A stretch of 64,000 nucleotides of DNA from Closterium sp. Naga37s-1. Its lineage: Eukaryota > Streptophyta > Zygnematophyceae > Desmidiales > Closteriaceae. The notes under the pieces were generated by a model. That model was not told the origin of the DNA. It ran no database searches and saw only the letters and a list, made by a program, of their open reading frames with translations. Numbering within the stretch: the first letter of the stretch is position 1; every line of letters starts with the position of its first letter. The translations under genes were made by a program, and so were the position numbers. The DNA is taken from assembly GCA_947471745.1 (NCBI GenBank), contig CANJKZ010000926.1, forward strand, positions 619,501-683,500. Direction: 5' to 3'. Below, one piece after another: positions 41,597-51,541 of the stretch.

Positions 41597-41931
41597 AATA
41601 ATACCTATACGAACAAATCCAAGATGTCAGTCCCCAATTATGAACCCATGGTAATATTATTTTCTGAGATTCCACGCAAATCTTGTTAACCAAAATGCTT
41701 ATTAATATGGTGTACTGGATTGAACTAATGCATTTCAGAAACTTAAGGTTGATCAGGGGTGCGCAGCGAGTGTCAGGAATGCCGGAGCCATTTGGCGGAG
41801 CCTTCCCCGCAAACCCCAGTTTTGCGCAGCCCGAAGCCTAGCCGTTGGAGCAAAGTGTCTGAACTTTGACGAACTCGCGCCCCACTCTCCGGAAAGTCGG
41901 CGCAACTCCGCCGTTGTGTCAGACTTTCGGG
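41597..41931. other. Interval between copia B and the MITE
   Basis: ATACGAACAAAT occurs twice near its start. The rest includes a GC-rich stretch (41760-41930) with no open frame or recognised repeat. Confidence 0.5.
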
Positions 41932-42142
41932 CAGGCCCTCAGATTGGTTTTTGAGGAGGCTGAAAATCAGTGTTGTCCAATAAATTTATGCTGAAAATCA
42001 ATGAATTTGGCCTAAACTCGCAAATTTCCAGTGAAATATCATTATCTTCTCACCAAAAAAGGCTGATTAATCAGCCTAGGTACAGGATTTTGTGCTGAAA
42101 ATCAGTCAAATCAGCGTAAAAAGGCTGATATCTGAGGCCCTG
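41932..42142. mobile_element. hAT-type MITE, 211 bp (TSD CTTTCGGG)
   Basis: The left end CAGGCCCTCAGAT and the right end ATCTGAGGCCCTG are inverted repeats that match at 12 of 13 positions. CTTTCGGG occurs directly outside both ends (41924-41931 and 42143-42150), an exact 8-bp duplication. An 8-bp TSD with CAGG-type ends is characteristic of hAT elements. The AT-rich interior has no coding capacity and carries repeated AAAATCAG, GGCTGATT and CTGATT motifs, including the palindrome GGCTGATTAATCAGCC. An autonomous hAT element elsewhere would have moved it. Confidence 0.9.
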
Positions 42143-42150
42143 CTTTCGGG

Positions 42151-42735
42151 GGTTGTGCTTCCGCAAACTTGCGACCGATGACCCCTTTCCGCTTGGCGAA
42201 TTCCGCTTGGGGGGCAGTGTCATGAAAGTAGCCATCATCGTCAATTAGTTTGTAACAACCCTTTGCCACGATTGTTCACTCGCGAGCGAGTTCAACTTTC
42301 GCCAACGCTCTTCGATCATCGAATTTCCACTGCCCTGGTCCACCATTGCCGTGTGTGCAGAAGGAATGAGCGGCGGCTCGGGAATTCTCGAGGCGAGGTT
42401 GGTTGGGGAGGAAGGAAACACTAGGCACATTCCATGGCACCTCACGCCCACCTCACTCTGCGTGCTTTCCCGTTGGCCCTTCACTCTGCTCCTCATCCCC
42501 AGTTGCTCACCTCCAGTTGCTCACCGCAAGTTCCTTCACAATTTCCCATGAAACGCTTATGCTGCGATTATTATTTCGCTGGCGACCGATTTGTTCCTTG
42601 GGACGAGAAAATGCGGAGCTCGGAGATCGCTAGAAAGAGGCGCGGCAGAGCGTCGCACAGCAGGCAGATTCTACGTCCCTCAGCAGGCAGATTCTATGTC
42701 GCTCAGCAGGCAGATTCTACGTCTCTCGCTCTTCC
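42151..42735. other. Interval between the MITE and host segment 2
   Basis: No gene was recognised. A three-unit tandem repeat of about 23 bp (CAGCAGGCAGATTCTACGTC) lies at 42658-42724. Confidence 0.5.
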
Positions 42736-42858
42736 CACTCTTCTCTCCTGTAGGCTGAAGGTGGGAGCACTGGAGCTAGGGCGGGAGAGTGGAGTCCACC
42801 CACTAACTCACCTCCTCCTCTCTCCCTTTTCCCTTTCCTCCGAGCAGCACCCTGCCTG
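42736..42858 (+). repeat. Host segment, copy 2, left piece
   Basis: This matches 33317-33437 (CTGTAGGCTGAAGGTGGGAG onwards) up to GCCTG, where element C begins. The match resumes at 56628 after element C. The two pieces together reproduce the uninterrupted copy 1. Confidence 0.85.
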
Positions 42859-43893
42859 TGTCAACGGGAGTTGGGTATTGGCCCCGTCCTCGCTTGGGCG
42901 GAGCCGACTTTGTGGTCGGGTGTGCGTGAGGTGCAGCCGACCTGCTACAGTGGGTGACGCCGACTTGGGCGAGCAGATCGACAACGTTGGTCGACCTGCA
43001 TGGAGCCACTGCGAAGCCGCCGACTTTGGGAAGCCGGCGGCCGACTTCAGCTGGTGGTCGACGAAGGGGCTCGTCAACCTGGGAGGGGCGCCGACTTGGG
43101 AGGACGCCAACCTCGGAGGTCGACTTGGAGGCGTCGACCTGGGAAGGCGCCGACGTCATGGCGCCGGCCTGGGGAAGCCAGCTGGGTGTAGCCGGCAACC
43201 ACCAGGCTTGGTCGACCAGAAAGTGGTCGACCTGGGGGAGTGGCCGACTTTGTGAAGTCGGCAGAAGGTGGTAATCGACCTGGGTGGTCGACGGGCACGA
43301 GCAGTAGCACTTGGTCGCCGTGGTTGCCCGGTCAACCAAGTTACTCGGGTGATGGGGATCTGCGGAGGTGCGCGATAGTCGCCCATGTGGTTCTGGCGAA
43401 GGCGACCTCGAGAGTGGCATCCCGAGGTCGACGTGGCTGATCAGGCGCAGTCAGTGGCACGTGGTCGACTTGGCGTCTGCGTTGTGCACGTGACGGGGCA
43501 CAGCACGCCAACCAACTGCGAGCACCTGCGAAGTAGGTGCACAGCTGTCATGCGGGTGCAACGTTGTGCAGCCGCCTTGCTGCAGCGTTGGCACGCCGTC
43601 GACTTGCACCGTTGGCAAGTCGCCACTTTGCGCTCCTGGAGCACGGTCGACTTTGCAGTGCTGGAACGCGGTCGACCTGCTTGCATGCTAGGCAGACTTG
43701 CTCCTGATGTAGTCAATTTTGCCAATGTTGTTGCTATCATTGTTGTGATTTTTTGCTAGTGAAACTCTTGCCAATTCTCCCCGTGAATGTATGCGTAGAG
43801 AGAACACGAGCAAACACGCAAGGAACGCTACGACACTTTCCCAACAGTGCCTTCCCCCGTAGTCTAGCTCCCGTTGTAGAGCTTATCTCCGCA
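42859..43893 (+). repeat. 5' LTR of copia C
   Basis: It is 1,035 bp, begins TGTCAACGGGAGTTGGG and ends TATCTCCGCA, just before TGGTGCGGTGAGCGTGG. It is rich in GTCGACCTGG and GCCGACTT words, which recur many times in a degenerate pattern. Confidence 0.92.
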
Positions 43894-44038
43894 TGGTGCG
43901 GTGAGCGTGGACGGCCCCGCAACTTACCTTCAGATAGGAGCCGACTTTTGCACCTGCAAAGTTGTTCGTAGGCCGGCAGCTCGTGTGACTTTGACGCCCG
44001 TCCCGGTAGGACCCGGCGCGGTAGAAGATAGTATGGAT

Positions 44039-44761
44039 ACACGATTAGCTGATGCGAGGACACGCCACGAGGCTGGTGAGTTCGGGTCAACCTTCCCCTT
44101 GGAGGTCGTCGAGATGGGCATCGTGCAAAGTGGGCGATGGAACACCCTTCCCGACCCGTTTCTCCTTGATCGGTACGCAACGAAGGCGGCGTCGACGAGG
44201 AATTCGACGACGGTGCTCAAGTCGGCGGCAGCGAGGGCACAAGGAAGGTAGGAGTGATCAGGAAAGCCGTCGGCTAGGAAATTAGGCGCGAGGGCTGCAG
44301 TCGTCGGCGACAGCGGGCTCCTCGCAAGGCGACGTCGGTGGACGCCGAAGCAGTGTGACGCCGGCGTCGGCGACATGCGGATGGCCGGCGTTGACTATTC
44401 GACGGCGTCATACATCACGCACGTCGTCAAGGGGCTCCCGAGCAGTTTCAACCTGATGCGCCGACTGCTGGTGATGCCGAGCATGCGGGAGTCGCTCAAC
44501 GAGGACACTCTGACCTCGCACATCATCAGGGACGAGGCGATGCAGGAGGCCGAGAAGTCCACGGAGCTCCTGACGCAGGCAAACTATGTCGCCCTGACGA
44601 AGCAAGGAGGTCGACAAGGGCAACGTGGCAAGCCTGGCGGCGGTGGTAGCGGAGGTGGGAGGCCGGCCAAGGACGCCGACAAAGTGAAGTCGACCAAGGA
44701 TAGTGGTCCTGGAGGAGGAGGTCGATGGCGGGAATGCTGGCTGTGCGACGACCCCGGCCAC
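44039..44761 (+). pseudogene. Gag remnant of copia C, broken by element D
   Basis: A possible gag start is MDTRLADARTRHEAGEFG at 44039, open for about 70 codons. The central gag present in element B is missing. From 44375 the frame reads RMAGVDYSTASYITHVVKGL, close to element B gag, then a glycine-rich linker and the first half of a zinc knuckle, CWLCDDPGH. Element D interrupts at 44762. The second half of the knuckle is found at 51542. Confidence 0.85.
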
Positions 44762-44902
44762 TGTCAAACTATATTTCTATATAGTTTATATAGTTTTAGT
44801 CTAGGTGTTGTACATTCTCTTTCTTATGCTAGAACTGTTGCTAGGGTTTGCTATAACTTGTTTGTACCTTCATTCCATAGTTACCATTCATACATTGTGA
44901 TA
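44762..44902 (+). repeat. 5' LTR of copia D
   Basis: It is 141 bp, starts TGTCAAACTATATTTC and ends CATTGTGATA. It is followed by TGGTATAGAGCTAGG, a variant primer-binding site. Confidence 0.92.
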
Positions 44903-44917
44903 TGGTATAGAGCTAGG

Positions 44918-46087
44918 TTAACCCTAGCGAGATTTTTCCCTTAGGAAAAATCACTCGACTAAGTTATGGGCCCACCTAGTCGCGCCCCGTCCTAGACCGC
45001 CCGTAGCGCGCTTACCTTAGGCCCCGTCGCCCGTAGACCCCCTCCCCCCCCCCCCCCCGTCGCCCGTCGCCCGTTTCCCCCCGTCGATCGCGGCCCGTTT
45101 TTTTTTTGTTTTTTTTGTTTTTTTCCCCGTCGCCCGTCACCCGTCGCGGCTGTTAGTTAACGGGCCCCGCGACCTTTCGTTAGCGGGCCCCGCGGCCTTT
45201 CGTTCGTGGGCCCCGAGGCCCCTTCGTTAGCGGGCCCCGCGGCCCCGTCGTTAGTCGCACGCACGCACAGCAGCAGCTGCGCGCACGAGCGACCCGTCGC
45301 CCCACCCGTTTCCCACCGTCGTAACCGCCGCCCCACCCGTTAGACGCGGCCCCACCCGCTGCCTTACCCGCCGCCCAGTCTGTTAGCCGTCGCCTCACCC
45401 GCGATCTGCCGCTCCACGAGCAGAAAACCGCCGCCACACCAGAAATCCGCCGCCCCCAGACCTGAAACCCGTCGCCCCACCTGGAAATAGTTGCCCCAGA
45501 CCTGCTAGAACCGTCCTAGCAGCGTCAGCAGCCGCTAGAAACGTGCTAGCAGCGCCAGCAGCCGCTAGAACCGTGCTAGCAGCGCCAGCAGCCGCTAGAA
45601 CCGTGCTAGCAGTGCCAGTAGCTGCTAGAAATGCGCGAGTAGCCCCACCTGTCCAGCAGCCTCACCTGTCTAGCAGCCCCACCTGTCCAGCAGCCCCACC
45701 TGTCCAGCAGCCCCACCTGTCCAGCAGCCCCACCTGTCCAGCAGCCCCACCTGTCCAGCAGCCCCACCTGTCCAGCAGCCCCACCTGTCCAGCAGCCCCA
45801 CCTGTCCAGCAGCCCCACCTGTCCAGCAGCCCCACCTGTCCAGCAGCCCCACCTGTCCAGCAGCCCCACCTGTCCAGCAGCCCCACCTGTCCAGCAGCCC
45901 CACTCGTCCAGTAGCCCCACCCGTCCGGTAGCCCCACCTGTCCAGCAGCAGCTTAGGCTGCCCCAGCAGAACCAGCAGCAGCGTAGGCTGCCCCCAGCAG
46001 AACCAGCAGCAGCACAGGCTGCCCCCAGCGCACAAGCAGCAGCTTAGGCTACCGCCAGCGCATCCCCCCCCGTTTCTAGCTACTCAC
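44918..46087 (+). repeat. GC-rich tandem-repeat leader of copia D
   Basis: The leader contains CGTCGCCCGTCGCCCG-type sequence, a run of 16 C and a run of T near 45050-45125, three to four units of CTAGCAGCGCCAGCAGCCGCTAGAACCGTG-type sequence (45510-45630), and about twenty units of CAGCCCCACCTGTCCAG-type 15-bp repeat (45645-45945). Open frames over the 15-bp repeat are shadows. Confidence 0.85.
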
Positions 46088-49000
46088 ATGGCGTGTACTA
46101 GAGTTCTACAGCAGCAGGGCCAGCCGCAGCACTCCCGGCAGTGGGGACGTGAGGGTCCTAGGAGTACCGGCCGCAGCGGCGGCTCAGCCAGTAGTGGGCG
46201 CGACGTCGGTCCCTGCGGGTACCGGATCCTGACTGGCCCGGGTGCTGGCACCACCTGCTGGAGTCCTGACCACTCTGCATCCCGCTGCTACCGTCGCCTC
46301 GACGACCTCCACCGTGAGCGTTTTGGTCCTCACGCTATTACACCGCACTGGCCCTCCTCGCGTCTTCGCCAGCGCACTGCTGCACCAGCTGAGTTTCACC
46401 TACCTGGACTGGGACCTTTCCCAGCTGCACGAGTAGAGACCTGTGTTTCCAGTCTTGGTGCGTGTGTTGTTTCCAGTCCGGGCCCCTCTGAGCGTCTTTG
46501 TGTAGGAGCTGCAGCTACCACTAGTCTAGCACCAGCCTTTGTCGCTGGCTTGGGTACGACCTCACAGACTGCACAGCTTTCCTTCACCCTAGACTCTGGA
46601 GCGTCCAGTTGTTTCTTTCGCGACTATACTGACCTCACACCACTTCGCACTCCAGTCACTGTTGCTTTGGCTGACCCCAGCGTGGGACCTGTAGTTGCCC
46701 ACAGCACCACCACTCTCCCGTGTCCAGCGGCTCCCTCTGGGTTTCTCACAGGTTACTACACCCCCTCGTTCTCCAGGAACCTGGTGGGTGTCAGTCACCT
46801 CCACGACCTACGTGTAGTAACTACTTTCCCACTGGACGAGCCTGTTGCCTCTTGCACAGTCGGTGCCACTGGGGCGCCTCTGGCCACTTTCTACAGAGAG
46901 CCGGGCTCTGGTCTGTACTCGCTACACACTAGGTCCCACCACACAGGGTCAGGTCAGGTCAGGTCAGGTCAGGTCAGGTAGCTGTTGTGTCGTGTGACTG
47001 TCGGTCACTCACCCACCCGTCAGTCCTCTGGCACCACCGTCTAGGTCACCCGTCGTTCCCACGTCTCAGCGGGATGGCACGTTACCGTCTGGTCTCAGGT
47101 CTCCCAGAGTCGCTTGCACCGCTTCCCCGCTCGCCTGCGCCGCCGTGCACTCCTTGCGTCGAGGGTCGGCAGCGCGCTGCCCCTCACTCCTCCTTGTTCC
47201 CCCCCACCACGGCTCCCTTCCAGACCCTGCACTTGCACGGCTCCGCCCCGGTCCTTGGCCCACGTCAGGAGCGCTACTTCTTGATTGTGGTGGACGACTA
47301 CTCCCGCTACACCACGGTTTTCCCCTTGCGACGGAAGGCCGGCGTGCCTACCGTCCTCGAGCCGTGGATACTAGCGTGGGGTGGCGCCCAGGGCCTGTGT
47401 GGGCTTCGCCTACACTCGGACAGTGGTGGTGAGTTTTCTTCCACTCGCCTACAGGCGTTCTGTCAGGGTCGGGGATCATCCAGTCTTACACGCTACCAGC
47501 CTCGCCGCAGCAGAACGGGGTAGCCGAGCGACGCATCGGCCTGGTCATGGAGGTTGCCCGGACCTCCATGAGCCATGCCGGTGCCCCTCAGTTCTTGTGG
47601 CCTCAGGCAGTCCGCTACGCCGCGCACCAGCTAAACCTGTGGCCCAGTGACGCACGGCCACGGGTGACGCCGGTCTCCCTTTGGACAGGTTCTCCGGGCA
47701 TAGCAGCTGACTTCCGTGTCTCCGCGCACTTGTGCCTGCGTCTTTCTTGGCTTCCCCTTGGACGCCTCCGGCTGGATGTTCTACGACCCGGTCACCTACC
47801 AGTTCTTCGCTTCTCAGGACGTCACGTTCGACGAGTCTGTCTGTTACTACAGGAGTCGCCCCCACCGAGGTACTGAGGTCTTTTCCCCCCGCTGCTGTTC
47901 CTCACCCTTGAGCTCCCCCCAGTCGCCCCGGTAGCCCCTCCCCCTTCGCGTCCTGCCCCGTCAGGTGTGTCGCACGTCACTCCGCAGTCGTCCCCCCCGC
48001 AGCGTCCAGTCCCTGTCGTGTCTGCGGGTGCGGGAGGTGCTGTTGCGGAGGGTGAGGGTACTGGGGCTGCAAGAGCTGGTGGTGTCGGCTCTGGAACAGG
48101 GGTTGTGGGCGTGGAGGTCACTCCCGTGGAGGACACGGCAGCCTCGAGTCGGCGGCCTCGCCCCGCGTCACCCCCTGGCTTCCCGTCCGTCCCTCCTCGT
48201 TTTTCTCTGCGGCCGGTTGCTGCGGAGCCTGGGGGTGTTCCTGCGGGAGGTACTGGAGGCCCCGGGGGTGTCGGTGGTGGAGGTGCTGGTTCTGGGGGTG
48301 CTGGAGCTGGAGGCACTGGCACTGTGGCGCCTACACCGCGCACTGTACGTTTCCTGACCCGTGAGCAACGTCTCCTCTGGTTGGAGAGGGAGGAGCGTGA
48401 GCGGTTTGAGAGGGCACAGCAGCAGCAGCAGCAGCAGCAGGAGCAGTCTTAGTCACAGCAGCAGGAGAGAGTAGAGGAGGAGCCACAGCAGCAGCAGGAG
48501 AGATCAGAGGAGGGGTCACGGCTGCAGCTGCAGGTGCAGTTGCAGCCGCAGCAGGAGAGAGTAGAGGAGGAGTCACGAGTGCAGCAGCGGGTGCAGTTGC
48601 AGTCGCGGCAGGAGAGAGTAGAGGAGGAGTCACGGCCACACCAGGAGAGGGTAGAGCAGGAGTCCCGCCCGCAGCAGCAGGCGCAGTTGCAGCCGCAGCA
48701 GGAGATAGTAGAGGAGGAGTCACGAGTGCAGCAGCGGGTGCAGTTGCAGTCGCGGCAGGAGAGAGTAGAGGAGGAGTCACGGCCGCACCAGGAGAGGGTA
48801 GAGCAGGAGTCCCGCCCGCAGCAGCAGGTGCAGTTACAGACGCAGCAGGAGAGGGTAGCGCAGGATTCCCGGTCGCAGCAGCGGGTGCAGCTGCAGCCGC
48901 AGCAGGAGAGGGTAGTGGAGGAGCCGCAGGAGCAGCAGCAGGGGCAGGTACCGTCACAGCAGACGCCAGAGGAGGCGGAGCAGCAGCAACTGCGCGACCT

Positions 49001-51117
49001 GCCCGACCCAGCACCTGCATGCTTGGTTCGTGGTCCCCTACCGTCCCCTCCCTTTCCCCCCGTCCAGTCTCTTTCCTCGTCCCAGTGGACTCGTCCTTCT
49101 CCCCTCCAGAGCCCCGTCGGTCCCGTTACCGTGCAGACGGTCCGTTTCACCTTGTTCTCCGCTCACGTGCTCCACCTCCTCCTGTCCTCCCACAGCCTCC
49201 AGAGTCGTCCCACACTGTGTTTCACGACCCTTTGTACGACTACCTCCGTGCCTCTCGTCCTGTCGTCTCCCGTGTTTTGTTCCCGTTGGTCACTCACACG
49301 ACTGCACCTCTGTCGTCTGTCTCGGCACTTGTTACCACTGTCGGTGGCTTTGCCTCTTCCCACCGCCTTGACTACGCCGCTCACCTGGTGAGTGGCCCTG
49401 CTCGTTCTCCGTCCTTTGGGGGTGCTCCTGTCTTTCCCCTGGAGGTCCTGGAGGACAGGCAGTTCGAGCTTGGTTTCCTTGCGGCCGCTGTTCCTCGTCT
49501 ATGCGCCATGGTGCTTGCCCCTGAGGGGGATCCAGACGCTCTTGACATCCCGATCCCTCGCAATCACGCTGAGGCGCTCTCGGGACCTTGGGCCTCGTAT
49601 TGGATAGCAGCTGAGGAGGCAGAGATGGCATCTTATAGGTCCACAGGCACCTACGTCGACGCAGTCCCACCACCTGGGAAGAACGTCGTCAGTGGCCGAT
49701 GGCTCTACAAGGTGAAGCGGCCGCCTGGATCACCACCAGTGTTCAAGGCGCGCTATGTGGCGAGAGGCTTCAGTCAGCGAGAGGGGGTAGACTTCTTCCA
49801 GACCTTCGCTCCCACTCCGAAGATGACTACTCTTCGCGTGTTGCTGAAATTGCAGCCCAGCGCGACTACGAGTTGCACTCCTTAGACTTTTCCACCGCGT
49901 TCCTTCAGGGGAGCCTGCACGAGCAGATCTGGCTGCGTCGCCCGCCTGGCTTCACTGGCTCTTTCCCACATGGGACCTAGTGGCAGCTGCGTTGACCAGT
50001 CTACGGCCTGCGTCAGGCTCCACGTGAGTGGCATGACACACTTCGCTCGACCCTTGCAGCGCTTGACTTCTTTCCGTCGTCTGGTGACCCGTCACCGTTC
50101 GTCCGCTGTGGCTCGACCCCGTTCTTTGTCCTGGTCTACGTTGACGACCTGGTCTTCGCCACTCCCGACCGACGCGTGCTGGCCTCCGTGAAGGAGGAAC
50201 TGCAGAGGAGACACACTTGCACTGACCTTGGTGAGCTGCAGCACTACCTTGGCCTGCAGATCACCAGGGATAGGGCAGCTCGCACCATTACGCTGACTCA
50301 GTCACATATGGTCGAGCAGATCCTCACGCGGTTTCGCTTCCCGTTCTCCAAGGTACAGCTCACCCCTCTTGCTGTGGATCATGGAATCACGGCTCCACCT
50401 TTGGACGAGTCATTTTAGTCCAGTGGTCCATATCCTGAGCTGGTGGGTTGTCTCATGTACCTGATGACCTGCACTCGCCCAGACCTAGCTTACCCTCTTA
50501 GCGTCCTTGCGCGCTTTGTTGCGCCTGTGAGACACCGACCGTCCCACTGGTACGCTGCTAAGAGGGTGGCGAAGTATGTGGCGAGTACATCAGGCATGGG
50601 ACTTGTCCTTGGAGGGAAGTTGCCAGTTACACTTACAGGTTACTCGGACTCGTCGTGGGCCTACGACGCGGAGAAGCGTCGGTCTACACAAGGGTACTCC
50701 TTTAGCCTCGGGACAGTTGCTGTTTCGTGGCGGTCGTCTCGGGCGTCGTCCGTCTCCGGTTCCAGCTGTGAGGCAAAGGTGTACGCTGCGGCCATGGCCG
50801 CTTAGGAGCTTCGCTGGCTGTCTTTTCTTCTCACCGACCTTGGTGAGCGGCCTCGCTCTCCCCCAGTCTTGTTCGCCGACAACAGGTCTCCTGTCCTGTT
50901 GTGTGAGGAGCCCCGACTGGTTCGGAATGCGAAGCACATCCAGCTTCGTTACTTCTTTCTGCGTGAGTTGCAGCAGCGTGGCCAGGCACTCGTACGACGT
51001 GTGGTCTCTGAGGCCAACACGGCAGATATCTTCACCAAGGCGTTGCCGCCTTGTGACCACCAGCGTTTCTGCACCCAGCTTGGCCTTGTACCGGCTCGTC
51101 CTCACTTGCTTACGTAG
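46088..51117 (+). pseudogene. Gag-pol of copia D in pieces
   Basis: The frame at 46088-46981 begins within late gag. It has the same unusual Cys-His motif as element I (C-x13-C-x4-H-x4-C, starting GPCGYRILTG) and a normal protease motif, LDSGAS. A (GGTCA)n run at 46947-46979 shifts the frame before the GAG-pre-integrase region (WHHRLGHP, 46987 onwards). Integrase lacks its first Asp (LHLHGSAP for LHMDVWGP) and is interrupted near 47500. A glutamine-rich linker with 27-bp-type CAGGAGAGAGTAGAGGAGG repeats spans 48415-49000. RT keeps LDFSTAFLQG and YVDDLVFA but has stops near 49885, 49978 and 50416. RNase H ends at 51117. Confidence 0.88.
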
Positions 51118-51404
51118 AGATGCTTTGTCCTGCTTGTCTTGTACTCTTGCATCTCCTTATATTTGCTATATACCTGCATATGGACTGGCCTTGTGGCCTT
51201 TTGCTTGCTCTCGGAGTGTGTGGTGACTTTGAGCTCTACCCTGAGATTTGTCTTGTTCTTGTGGACTGGTCTTGTGACCCTTGCTTGTTCTTGCTGTTTG
51301 GTCATGTGACCCTTGCTTGCTCTCAGATTGTGTGTGTCTTTGACACCCACCCTGAGCTTTGTGTTGCTTTCCACAGGACTTCCGTCACCTAGACTATGGG
51401 GGTG

Positions 51405-51541
51405 TGTCAAACTATATTTCTATATAGTTTATATAGTTTTAGTCTAGGTGTTGTACATTCTCTTGTGCTAGAACTGTTGCTAGGGTTTGCTATAACTTGT
51501 TTGTACCTTCATTCCATAGTTAACATTTTTACATTGTGATA
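51405..51541 (+). repeat. 3' LTR of copia D
   Basis: It is 137 bp, preceded by CTATGGGGGTG. It lacks four bases present in the 5' LTR and carries a few substitutions, for example TTAACATTTTTACATTG. Confidence 0.92.

Larger units (their letters stand above)
44762..51541 (+). mobile_element. Copia element D nested in C (degraded, TSD GCCAC)
   Basis: LTRs of 141 and 137 bp bound 6,780 bases. GCCAC lies directly outside both ends (44757-44761 and 51542-51546). The LTRs begin TGTCAAACTATATTTC and end TTGTGATA, so the terminal dinucleotides are TG and TA. They differ by a 4-bp indel and a few substitutions. It belongs to the short-LTR family of elements A, I, M, O and E. Coding is in pieces: the front of gag is missing and pol has several stops and frameshifts. 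Confidence 0.93.

Noticed and set aside
34881-41601. Target-site duplication for copia B
   Set aside because: The five bases before the 5' LTR (GTTTA) do not recur after the 3' LTR, whose end is altered. No duplication is claimed.
45543-45937. Frames of PVQQPHLSS repeats, or GLLDRWGCWTG repeats on the minus strand
   Set aside because: They are translations of the 15-bp leader repeat of copia D in different frames, upstream of gag.
48449-49150. Antisense Cys-rich frames opposite the glutamine-rich linker of copia D
   Set aside because: CAG/CTG-type repeats read as Cys, Ser and Ala on the other strand. They are shadows of the linker repeat.
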